Source: JBEKCB01 sp052139675 (GTDB taxonomy: Bacteria > Planctomycetota > Brocadiia > CAIUPP01). Taken from it: a stretch of 30,218 nucleotides of DNA. Where the stretch lies: NCBI GenBank assembly GCA_052139675.1, contig JBKQWE010000032.1:1-30218 (forward strand). Direction: 5' to 3'. The notes beneath the pieces are model-generated. The model saw only the letters and a list, made by a program, of their open reading frames with translations, was not told the origin of the DNA and made no database searches. How positions within the stretch are numbered: position 1 is the stretch's first letter; the number at the start of each line of letters is the position of its first letter. The translations under genes and the position numbers were made by a program. This document shows, in pieces, positions 15,296-22,722 of this stretch.

Positions 15296-17335
15296 ATGAG
15301 CCAGGCCTCGGAGCGCCTTCGCGCTGCACGCCGATTCCTTCCGGCCGCATTGATCCTCGCGGCGGCGCTGCTCGCCTACGCTCCCGTTTTCCGCGCGGGG
15401 TTTGTCTGGGACGATGACAAGTTCCTGACTGAGAACCCGCTCATCCGCGCCTCCGACGGCCTGTACCGTTTCTGGTTCACCGGCGCGCCGCCGGACTACT
15501 TCCCGCTGACCTCCAGCATGCTCTGGTTCGAGTGGCGGTTGTGGGGGCCGAACGCGCTCGGCTATCACCTGGTCAACGTGCTGCTGCACGCGGCGAGCGC
15601 GGTGCTGCTCTGGCGGGTGCTGCTGCGACTGAGAGTTCCCGGCGCGTGGCTGGCGGGGCTGCTCTTCGCGGTGCACCCGGTGGCGGTCGAGTCGGTGGCG
15701 TGGATTACCGAGCGCAAGAATACCCTGCCGATGGCGTTCTACCTGGCGAGCATCCTGGCGTATCTGCGTTTTGAGGACGGCGGTTCTCACCACGACGGCA
15801 GTTTTCACCACCACGACACGACGAGCACGACGGGCACGACGGGCACGACGAACGACACTCCGCGCTACTTACTCTCCTTGGGATTATTCCTCCTGGCTCT
15901 TCTGGCGAAGACCTCGGTGGTGATGCTTCCGTTTGTGCTGCTTCTTTGCGCGTGGTGGCGGCGGGGGAAAGTTGCGGCGCGGGACCTGCGGCGGACGGTC
16001 CCGTTCTTCGCGCTGTCGCTGGCGCTGGGACTGGTGACGGTCTGGTACCAATATCACAGCGATATCGCGGGAGAAGTGGTCCGCACCGACGGGCTGGCGG
16101 CGCGGGCGGCGGGCGCGGGCTGGGCGATCTGGTTCTACCTGTACAAGGCGCTGCTGCCGGTGAACCTCTGCTTCTGCTATCCGCGCTGGACTACATCCGC
16201 TTCGCTCGGGGCGTTCGTTCCGCTGCTCCTGTTCCTCGCGATGCTGCTCGTCTTCGCGGGGTTCCGGCGAACCTGGGGCCGGCCGCTGCTCTTCGCGCTG
16301 GGGTACTTCGCGCTGGCGCTGCTGCCGGTCCTGGGGTTCCTGGACATCTACTTCATGCGCTACTCGCTGGTCGCGGACCACTGGCAATACACGGCGCTGG
16401 TCGGCGTGGTCTCGCTGGTCGCCGGATTACTGGCCCGGGTCATGGAGCGGCCCGGCGCGCTTGCCCGCCGAAGCCTCGGCGAAGGCGGGCCCAGGACGGT
16501 TGCGATGGCGGCGGCTGCCGCTCTGGCCCTGGCCTGCGCGGCGCTCACCTTCCGGCAGACGCTCGTCTACCATGACGAGGAAACGCTCTGGCGCGACACG
16601 CTGGCGAAGAACCCGAAGGCGTGGATGGCGTATGGCAACCTGGCCGGCCTGCTCGTCCAGAAGGCGGCGACGCCCGGAGCGGATTCGGCCGCGCTCCTCG
16701 ACGAGGCGGAACGGTGCTGCGAGGAAGCCCTGGCCTTGCAGCCGCGGCAGGCCGAGGCCTACGCCCACCGCGCGCTGCTGCGTCTCGCCCGCGGCCGGGG
16801 CGATGCGGCGATGCAGGACTACGACAGAGTCGTCGAGCTGGACCCGAGCCCGGAGTCGTACTACGACCGCGCCGTGGCCGCTGCGAGCCTGGGCCGGCTG
16901 GAGCAGGCCATTGAGGACTACGGCCGTGCGATCCGGCTGCGGCCGGGCTTCGCGCAGGCGTATGGAAACCGCGCGCTGACCTTCATGCAATTGGCCGCCG
17001 CGCAGACCGGCCATGCGCAGGCCGAGTCGCACCGGCGCGCCTTCGAGGACTTCGACAAGGCCGTCGCCCTCGAACCCGACTACGCGCTGGCGTTCTTCAA
17101 TCGCGGCAACGCGTGGATGGAGATCGAGCGCCCCGCCGAGGCGATCGCCGACTATACGCGGGCCATCGCGATCAACCCGGACTACGCGGCGGCGTACTTG
17201 AACCGCGCCGTGGCCTATTACACGGCGAAGGACTACGCGCGCGCCCTGTCCGACGCGCGCGCCGTCGAACGTTGCGGCGGACATCTGCGCCCCGAGTTCC
17301 TCCGCATCCTGTCCGAGGCCGCCGGCCGGCGATGA
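15296..17335 (+). CDS. Membrane GT-C/TMTC-like protein with C-terminal TPR repeats
   Basis: A 679-residue protein. The N-terminal about 430 residues are a polytopic membrane domain like GT-C glycosyltransferases and the TMTC/DUF1736 group. The first large loop has an acidic motif (AGFVWDDDKFLTENPLI, about residues 35-50), where GT-C enzymes keep catalytic acids, then VHPVAVESVAWITERKNTLP. About 441-679 hold roughly six TPRs (YAHRALLRLARGRGDAAMQDY, NRGNAWMEIERPAEAIADYTRA, NRAVAYYTAKDYARAL). A likely role is transfer of a sugar from a lipid carrier to protein or glycan outside the cytoplasmic membrane. Two oddities are a His/Thr/Gly-rich insert from a 9-bp tandem repeat (about 163-192) and an in-frame dispersed repeat encoding GALARRSLGEGGP (387-399). 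The start is ATG 15296; ATG 15287 overlaps the -10 box. Confidence 0.82.
   Translation: MSQASERLRAARRFLPAALILAAALLAYAPVFRAGFVWDDDKFLTENPLIRASDGLYRFWFTGAPPDYFPLTSSMLWFEWRLWGPNALGYHLVNVLLHAASAVLLWRVLLRLRVPGAWLAGLLFAVHPVAVESVAWITERKNTLPMAFYLASILAYLRFEDGGSHHDGSFHHHDTTSTTGTTGTTNDTPRYLLSLGLFLLALLAKTSVVMLPFVLLLCAWWRRGKVAARDLRRTVPFFALSLALGLVTVWYQYHSDIAGEVVRTDGLAARAAGAGWAIWFYLYKALLPVNLCFCYPRWTTSASLGAFVPLLLFLAMLLVFAGFRRTWGRPLLFALGYFALALLPVLGFLDIYFMRYSLVADHWQYTALVGVVSLVAGLLARVMERPGALARRSLGEGGPRTVAMAAAAALALACAALTFRQTLVYHDEETLWRDTLAKNPKAWMAYGNLAGLLVQKAATPGADSAALLDEAERCCEEALALQPRQAEAYAHRALLRLARGRGDAAMQDYDRVVELDPSPESYYDRAVAAASLGRLEQAIEDYGRAIRLRPGFAQAYGNRALTFMQLAAAQTGHAQAESHRRAFEDFDKAVALEPDYALAFFNRGNAWMEIERPAEAIADYTRAIAINPDYAAAYLNRAVAYYTAKDYARALSDARAVERCGGHLRPEFLRILSEAAGRR
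15814..15858 (+). repeat. In-frame 9-bp tandem repeat (CACGACGGG-like)
   Basis: Repeated CACGACGAG/CACGACGGG units encode alternating Thr, Gly and Ser (STTGTTGTTND) within a soluble loop of the GT-C/TPR protein, following a His-rich run. A unit length of nine keeps the frame open, so copy number can vary without loss of the protein. Confidence 0.7.
16454..16489 (+). repeat. 36-bp palindromic repeat inserted in-frame (copy 1)
   Basis: This matches the reverse complement of 26147-26182 at 34 of 36 positions. It folds as CCCGCC-GAA-GCC-TC-GGC-GAA-GGCGGG. Here it encodes GALARRSLGEGG in a loop of the GT-C/TPR protein, between the last membrane segments. Confidence 0.8.
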
Positions 17336-17354
17336 ATGCTCGCCGGTCCATCGC

Positions 17355-17383
17355 TTGACCGGAAGGCCCTGCGTTGTCAAGAT
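17355..17383 (+). promoter_or_regulatory. Weak candidate promoter for the oxidoreductase gene
   Basis: TTGACC (17355-17360) and CAAGAT (17378-17383) are 17 bases apart in the 80-base gap after the GT-C/TPR stop. The -10 box is poor, so read-through from upstream is also possible. Confidence 0.3.
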
Positions 17384-17415
17384 ACGGCATTCCACGATCT
17401 CGAAAGGAACCTGAC

Positions 17416-18591
17416 ATGCCCGCGACGAAGGAACTCAGGATCGGCGTCATCGGCGCCGGCGGCCGGGGCGCCCTGGCCCGCAACGCGCATCACCCGGAGG
17501 ACGGCGTCCGCGTCGTCGCGGGGGCCGACACCAATCCGGCGGCGCTGGCGCGGTTCAAGCTCGACTTCGGGCCGGACGTTTTCGTGACCGACGATTACCG
17601 AAAACTCCTCGCCCTGAAGGACATCGGCGCGGTCTTCGTCACCTCGCCGGACTTCCTCCACGAGGAGCACGCCGTCGCCGCGCTGAAGGCAGGCAAGGCG
17701 GTGTATCTCGAAAAGCCGATGGCGATCACCGTCCGCGGCTGCGACCGGATTCTCCGGACCGCGTTCGAGCGGAAGCTGAAGCTGTACCTGGGCCACAACA
17801 TGCGGCACATGAGGCTGATCCGCAAGATGCGCGAGCTGATCCTGGGCGGCGCCATCGGGCAGGTGAAGGCCGGCTGGTGCCGCCACTTCGTCGGCTACGG
17901 CGGCGACGCCTTCTTCAAGGACTGGCACGCCGACCGGAGCAGGAGCACCAGCCTGCTTCTCCAGAAAGGCGCGCACGACATTGACGTATTGCATTGGCTT
18001 TGTGGGGGTTACAGCGCGCGCGTGAATGCCGTCGGCGGGCTGACGGTGTACGGTCAGATCAAGGACCGCCATTCGCCGAAGGAGCGCGGCGATGCGTCGT
18101 GGCGTCTGGAGAACTGGCCGCCGCTCTCGCAGAAGGGGCTCAACCCGGTGATCGACGTCGAGGACGTCAGCATGATGCTCATGCAGCTCGACAACGGCGT
18201 GTTCGCCTCCTACCAGCAGTGCCACTTCACGCCGGACGGGTGGCGCAACTACACGATCATCGGGACGGAGGGCCGCATCGAGAACGTGACGGAGGACTGC
18301 ATCAAGCTCTGGAACCGCCGGACGCATTGCAACCCGTTCGGCGACGAGCAATTCTACCTGCCGCCGCTGAGCGGCACCCACGGCGGGTCCGATTTGAGCA
18401 TCGTCGCGGAGTTCATCGGGCACGTGCGGTTCGGCAGGAAGGTGACCACCTCGCCGGTGGCGGCCCGATACAGCGTCGCCGCCGGCTGCATGGCGGCGCA
18501 TTCGCTGCGGCACGGCGGGATACCGATGAATGTCCCCAAGGTCTCGCCGAAAATCGCCGCCTACTTCGACGCCGCTCTCGCGCGCGATTGA
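17416..18591 (+). CDS. Gfo/Idh/MocA-family NAD(P)-dependent oxidoreductase
   Basis: A 391-residue cytoplasmic dehydrogenase. The Rossmann motif RIGVIGAGGRG lies at about residues 8-18. The family EKP motif (YLEKPM, Lys100) binds nicotinamide and is catalytic, and KGAHDIDVLHWL (about 185-196) supplies the Asp/His pair of the substrate site. The C-terminal half is the alpha/beta domain that binds sugars or inositols (DVEDVSMMLMQLDNGVFASY). Family members oxidise or reduce sugar hydroxyls. ATG 17416 is chosen because AAAGGA (17403-17408) is seven bases upstream. It lies 118 bases before the tandem gene family, same strand, and belongs to the same carbohydrate-like neighbourhood, though the strong promoter at 18617 separates their transcription. 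Substrate not predictable from sequence. Confidence 0.92.
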   Translation: MPATKELRIGVIGAGGRGALARNAHHPEDGVRVVAGADTNPAALARFKLDFGPDVFVTDDYRKLLALKDIGAVFVTSPDFLHEEHAVAALKAGKAVYLEKPMAITVRGCDRILRTAFERKLKLYLGHNMRHMRLIRKMRELILGGAIGQVKAGWCRHFVGYGGDAFFKDWHADRSRSTSLLLQKGAHDIDVLHWLCGGYSARVNAVGGLTVYGQIKDRHSPKERGDASWRLENWPPLSQKGLNPVIDVEDVSMMLMQLDNGVFASYQQCHFTPDGWRNYTIIGTEGRIENVTEDCIKLWNRRTHCNPFGDEQFYLPPLSGTHGGSDLSIVAEFIGHVRFGRKVTTSPVAARYSVAAGCMAAHSLRHGGIPMNVPKVSPKIAAYFDAALARD

Positions 18592-18616
18592 CGCCGGCCG
18601 CGCGGTCCGGCGGCGG

Positions 18617-18645
18617 TTGACATCCCCGCGGCCTTGCAGTAATCT
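18617..18645 (+). promoter_or_regulatory. Strong promoter of the five-paralogue cluster
   Basis: TTGACA (18617-18622) and TAATCT (18640-18645) are separated by exactly 17 bases. It is followed by a leader of about 58 bases and the first paralogue at 18710. No comparable promoter precedes paralogues B-E, whose gaps (except C-D) are under 40 bases, so one operon transcript is likely. Confidence 0.7.
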
Positions 18646-18709
18646 TGGCGCCGGGATTCGGAATTGAGGAATGCTTCGTCGTTTTTTCAGCGCTTCTGAA
18701 AGGGCCGAT

Positions 18710-19987
18710 ATGTCACGTGGATTACATCGCGTCGCGGCGCGCGGACGGCTTGCGGCGATCGGGATGGGATTGCTCCTCGCGAGCGTCCTTCCGTTCGGCG
18801 TTTCCGTCGCCCAGGGTCAGGCGAAGGGTGAGGCCGGCAGCGCGGCCTTTCAGCCGAGTCTGGATGCGGCGACCTGCAAGGATTGGCTGCAGCGCTGGAA
18901 GGCGAACGTCGTCAGCGACAGCAACCAGCGCTTCTGCGACAAGGAAATGGGCGAGGGAATCGGCTGGCGCGTGGCGCCGTTCCTGAACGCCTATTACTAC
19001 GGCTACATGGCCACGGGCGACCGCGAGTGGATTGATCGCCTGATTGACTGGAGCGACAGCGTAATCAAACGCGGCGTGAAGGAACCGGATGGATACCTCG
19101 GCTGGCCGTGGGAGATTGTGGGCCTCAGCAACGACGCCGAGGAGATCTATCACACCGATAACGAGCTGGGCGAGGCGATGATGCTGGCGCCCATGGTCAA
19201 AATGGCCGCCGAGATTCTAAAGACGCCGTCCCTGCAAGAGCAGTACGGGGCCAAGGCGCGCGAGTACCTCCAGCTCTCCGAGAAGTTGTTCGAGAAATGG
19301 AATAAGCGCGGCGCCTGGCGCGAGGTCAAGGACGGCGGCGGCGTGTGGGTTGTCCCGGTCTTTGGCATTATCCGCGAGACGACGCAGTGGGGCTACCTGC
19401 CGAAGAGCAACGACTGCTTCACCGTGCCGAACAACATGCAGAACCTGATCGGCGAGTGGGTCCTGGCCATGTACGACGCGACGCACGGTCCGATCTACCG
19501 CGAGCGCGCCGAGATGTGGTGGCGCGTGATGAAGTCGCGCATGCGGCTCCACGATGACGGAAAGTATTTCGTCTGGAACTACTGGGACCCGGCCGGGCCG
19601 TGGGACCATAAGGCCGATGGCTCCCTGAAGCTCTGGCAAGGCGTCCACCCCAACGGCGGATACTACGCCGTCGACGTCGGCGGCATCGTGGACGCGTACG
19701 AGCACGGCCTGGTCTTCTCGAAAGAGGAGATCGCGCGCCTCATCGCCACGAACCGCGATTTCATGTGGAACCACCAGGTCGAGCACGCGAAATTCCAGCG
19801 GATTGACGGCGAGCCGCCCGACCCGCATTACCCGAATTCGCCCGGCGTGCTCTGGGGCGCGCTGGCGCCCTATGACCCGACGCTGTGGAAGATTTTTGTG
19901 GCGAGCTATGATCCGGGAAGCTGGGGCGGCATGGACGCGCCGGAATGGGTCCTCCGCTTCGGCCCGAAGGCCAAGGCCGGCCAGTAA
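18710..19987 (+). CDS. Secreted tandem-family protein A, function unknown
   Basis: A 425-residue exported protein I cannot assign to a named family. The signal peptide is the first about 40 residues (hydrophobic AAIGMGLLLASVLPFGVSVA, cleavage near VAQG). The mature part is rich in alternating helices (YYYGYMATGDREWIDRLIDW, LMAAEILKTP-type segments), suggesting an (alpha/alpha) toroid as in many glycoside hydrolases, lyases and epimerases. Motifs shared by all five copies are KEPDG..GWP, GKYFVWNYWD, GVHPNGGYY (His313), AYEHGLVF and IATNRDFMWN, which hold the best catalytic candidates. ATG 18710 is chosen because the leader GAAAGGGCCGAT-ATG-TCACG is repeated before genes B, C and D. This copy is the most divergent, with a shorter, altered loop around residues 215-240 (IIRETTQWGYLPKSNDC). 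A carbohydrate-active role is inferred. Confidence 0.75.
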   Translation: MSRGLHRVAARGRLAAIGMGLLLASVLPFGVSVAQGQAKGEAGSAAFQPSLDAATCKDWLQRWKANVVSDSNQRFCDKEMGEGIGWRVAPFLNAYYYGYMATGDREWIDRLIDWSDSVIKRGVKEPDGYLGWPWEIVGLSNDAEEIYHTDNELGEAMMLAPMVKMAAEILKTPSLQEQYGAKAREYLQLSEKLFEKWNKRGAWREVKDGGGVWVVPVFGIIRETTQWGYLPKSNDCFTVPNNMQNLIGEWVLAMYDATHGPIYRERAEMWWRVMKSRMRLHDDGKYFVWNYWDPAGPWDHKADGSLKLWQGVHPNGGYYAVDVGGIVDAYEHGLVFSKEEIARLIATNRDFMWNHQVEHAKFQRIDGEPPDPHYPNSPGVLWGALAPYDPTLWKIFVASYDPGSWGGMDAPEWVLRFGPKAKAGQ

Positions 19988-20025
19988 GCGACGATTGTTC
20001 CTGCGGCGCTTTCGAAAGGGCCGAT

Positions 20026-21285
20026 ATGTCACGCAGATTGCATGGCGGAGCGGTGTGCGTCCTGGTCGCGGCGTGGATTCTTCCGTCCGGCTTTTCCATC
20101 GCCCAGGCCCAGACGAAGGAGGCGGCCACCGGAGCGGCCGTCCAGGCAGAGGCCGGCATGGATCCCGCGCTCGCCAGGGACTGGCTGCGGCGTTGGAAGC
20201 AGAGCATCCTCGACGAGAGCCGCAAGAACCGCTATTGCGACACGGCCATGGGCGAGCAGATCGCCGACGTGGTCAGCCCGTTCCTGAACGGGTTCTACTA
20301 TGGCTACAGGGCCACCGGCGACCGCGAGTGGGTGGACCGGCTGTTCGATTGGGCCGGCTCCGTCCTCAAGCGCGGCGTGAAGGAGCCGGACGGCTTCATC
20401 GGCTGGCCCAAGGAAGACGGCGCGGAGACCGACTCCGTCAAGCACCAGTACACGGACAACGAGATGGGCGATGCGCTGTTCCTTCGCCCGATGGTGCTGA
20501 TGGCCGCCGAGATTCTCAAGACGCCCGCCCTGAAGGAAAAGTACGGCGCCAAGGCCGAGGAATACATCAAGCTTTCCGAGCAGATGTTCGAGAAATGGGA
20601 TTCGCGCGGCGCCTGGCGCGAGACGAAAGAGGGCGGCCTCTGGGTCGTCCCGCTCTTCGGGTTCGACCGGAAGACCGGCAAGTGGACCGAGGAATACGAG
20701 CAAAGGAAGAAGGAAGGGTTCTCGCTGCCGGATAACAAGCAGAACTTCATCGCCCAGTGGATGATCGCCATGTACGACGTGACGCACAAACCGATCTACC
20801 GCGAGCGGGCCGAGAAGTGGTTCCGCGTGATGAAGTCCCGCATGAAACTCCGCGACAACGGCAAATATTTCGTCTGGGACTACTGGGATCCGGGCGGGCT
20901 ATGGGACCGCAAGGCGGATGGCTCTCTGAAGCACTGGACGGGCGTGCACCCGCGCGGCCGGTACTACCAGGTGGATGTCGAAGGGATCGCCGACGCCTAC
21001 GAGCATGGCCTGGTCTTCACGAGGGAGGACATCGCCCGGCTCATCGCCACCAACCGGGACTTCATGTGGAACCACCAGATCGAGCACGCCAAATTCCAGC
21101 GGATTGACGGCGAGAAGTCCGACCCGGCCGCCTCGCCGGGGATGCTTTGGGCCGCGTTGGCGCCTTTCGACCCGACGCTGCGGAAGATTTTTGAAGCCAA
21201 CCAGGATCCGACCAGTTGGGGCGGATTGAGCACCACGCCACAATGGGTCGCCCGCTTCGGTCCGAAGCCGAAGGCCGGTGAGTAA
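20026..21285 (+). CDS. Secreted tandem-family protein B, function unknown
   Basis: A 419-residue paralogue of A with a typical Sec signal (RRLHGGAVCVLVAAWILPSG, cleavage near IAQA-QT). It has all shared motifs: PFLNGFYYGYRATGDREW, KEPDGFIGWP, YTDNEMGDALFLRP, GKYFVWDYWDPGGLWD, GVHPRGRYY, AYEHGLVF. It changes the common HPNGGYY to HPRGRYY and WNYWD to WDYWD, so if these residues line an active site, specificity may differ from its neighbours. The leader GCGCTTTCGAAAGGGCCGAT sets the start at ATG 20026, 38 bases after the stop of A. The mature ends of A and B both finish PKAKAG(Q)/PKPKAGE, so the duplication covered gene plus spacer. Confidence 0.75.
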   Translation: MSRRLHGGAVCVLVAAWILPSGFSIAQAQTKEAATGAAVQAEAGMDPALARDWLRRWKQSILDESRKNRYCDTAMGEQIADVVSPFLNGFYYGYRATGDREWVDRLFDWAGSVLKRGVKEPDGFIGWPKEDGAETDSVKHQYTDNEMGDALFLRPMVLMAAEILKTPALKEKYGAKAEEYIKLSEQMFEKWDSRGAWRETKEGGLWVVPLFGFDRKTGKWTEEYEQRKKEGFSLPDNKQNFIAQWMIAMYDVTHKPIYRERAEKWFRVMKSRMKLRDNGKYFVWDYWDPGGLWDRKADGSLKHWTGVHPRGRYYQVDVEGIADAYEHGLVFTREDIARLIATNRDFMWNHQIEHAKFQRIDGEKSDPAASPGMLWAALAPFDPTLRKIFEANQDPTSWGGLSTTPQWVARFGPKPKAGE

Positions 21286-21324
21286 GCGGGCGTCGTCCTT
21301 GCAGCGCTTTTGAAAGGGCCGATG

Positions 21325-22557
21325 ATGTCACGCAAATTGTCCGGCGGCGCGGCGTGCCTCCTGCTCATCGCGTGCGTTCTTCCGTCCGGCGTCTCCCTCG
21401 CGCAGGGCCGGGCGAAGGACGCGGCCGTTCAGGCCGGCGCAAAGATGGACCCGGCGCTCGCCAAAGACTGGATGCGCCGCTGGAAGGAGAACATCCTCAG
21501 CGACGGCGGCAAGAACCGCTACTGCGACAAGGAAATGGGCGAGGAGATCGGCTGGCTCGTCAGCCCGTTCCTGAACGGGTACTATTACGGCTACATGGCC
21601 ACCGGCGACCGCGAGTGGGTGGACCGGCTGATAGACTGGGCCGACTCCGTCATCAAGCGCGGCGTCAAGGAGCCGGACGGATACATTGGCTGGCCCAAGG
21701 GCGGCGCCCGCGCCATCGAGGACAGCGAGCTGGGCGAGGCGATGTTCCTTCGCCCGCTGGTGCTGATGGCCGGCGAGATTCTCAAGACGCCCGCCCTGAA
21801 GAAGGAGTACGGCGCCAAGGCCGAGGAATACCTCCGGCTTTCCGAGCAGACCTTCGAGAAATGGGACTCGCGCGACGCCTGGCGCGAGACGAAGGCAGGC
21901 GGCCTGTGGGTCGTCCCGGCCTTCGGGATTGACAAGGCCACCGGCCAGTGGACCGAGGGCTACGCGCGCAGAAAGACGGACGGCTTCTCGGAGCCGGATA
22001 ACAAGGAGAGCCTCATCGCCGGCTGGCTCCTCGCCATGTACGACGTGACGAAGAAGCCCGTCTGCCTGGAACGCGTCGAGAAGTGGATGCGCATCATGAA
22101 GTCCCGCATGAAGCGGCGCGATGACGGCAAGTATTTCGTCTGGAACTACTGGGAACCGGCCGGGCCGTGGGACTACAAGCCCGATGGCACCACCAAGCAC
22201 TGGGTGGGCGTGCATCCGAACGGCGGCTACTACTCGAGCGACGTGACGGCCATCGTGGCTGCGTACGAGCATGGCCTGGTCTTCACGAAGGAGGACATCG
22301 CCCGCCTCATCGCCACGAACCGCGACTTCATGTGGAACCACCAGATCAAGAACGCAAAGTTCCAGCGGATAGACGGCGAAAAGCCCGACCCGCGATGGGC
22401 GAACGGGCCGGGCGAACTCTGGCTCGCCCTGGCGCCCTATGACCCGACGCTGCGGGAGATTTTTGAAACCAATCACGATCCCGGCGGCTGGGGCGGCCTG
22501 AGCAGCACGCCGGAATGGGTCGCCCGTTACGGCCGGACAGCGGAAGCCGGTCGGTAA
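21325..22557 (+). CDS. Secreted tandem-family protein C, function unknown
   Basis: A 410-residue paralogue with Sec signal MSRKLSGGAACLLLIACVLPSG (cleavage near LAQG). Two adjacent ATGs occur (21322, 21325); the second matches the start in the other copies. All core motifs are kept (KEPDGYIGWPKGG, GKYFVWNYWEPAGPWD, GVHPNGGYY, AYEHGLVF, IATNRDFMWN). The loop after GWPK is shortened: the YTD tripeptide found before the E(L/M)GD/E segment in A, B, D and E is missing here (ARAIEDSELGEAMFLRP), and WNYWD is WNYWE. These are natural differences to weigh when assigning active residues. It begins 39 bases after B. The 3' spacer to D has been enlarged by a repeat insertion. Confidence 0.75.
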   Translation: MSRKLSGGAACLLLIACVLPSGVSLAQGRAKDAAVQAGAKMDPALAKDWMRRWKENILSDGGKNRYCDKEMGEEIGWLVSPFLNGYYYGYMATGDREWVDRLIDWADSVIKRGVKEPDGYIGWPKGGARAIEDSELGEAMFLRPLVLMAGEILKTPALKKEYGAKAEEYLRLSEQTFEKWDSRDAWRETKAGGLWVVPAFGIDKATGQWTEGYARRKTDGFSEPDNKESLIAGWLLAMYDVTKKPVCLERVEKWMRIMKSRMKRRDDGKYFVWNYWEPAGPWDYKPDGTTKHWVGVHPNGGYYSSDVTAIVAAYEHGLVFTKEDIARLIATNRDFMWNHQIKNAKFQRIDGEKPDPRWANGPGELWLALAPYDPTLREIFETNHDPGGWGGLSSTPEWVARYGRTAEAGR

Positions 22558-22605
22558 GCGAGGATCGTCCTTGTGGGACGTCCCGATTAAGTCGCATATT
22601 GTTTG

Positions 22606-22691
22606 GTCATTCCGAGCGGAGCGAGGAATCTCACACGCAGCGCGTCAGCAATGGTTCAGGGTGTGAGATGCTTCGCTGCGCTCAGCATGAC
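22606..22691. repeat. Complete palindromic dispersed element (HSERSEES type)
   Basis: The left arm is 22606-22636 and the right arm 22661-22691, each 31 bases; the right arm's reverse complement matches the left at 26 of 31 positions, with a 24-base loop. The left arm begins GTCATTCCGAGCGGAGCGAG; the right arm ends CTCAGCATGAC. Translation across the arms gives the peptide HSERSEESH, a string I have met in many unrelated bacterial genomes. It lies in the C-D spacer. Comparison with the A-B and B-C spacers suggests that about 22576-22701 is inserted DNA, including a small palindrome GGGACGTCCC near 22575-22584. Confidence 0.8.
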
Positions 22692-22722
22692 ACGGATCAC
22701 CACTGCTTTTGAAAGGGCTGAT

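Noticed and set aside
22603..22722. Longer version of paralogue D starting at TTG 22603.
   Set aside because: It would translate the inserted palindrome; the ribosome site and homology place the start at 22723.
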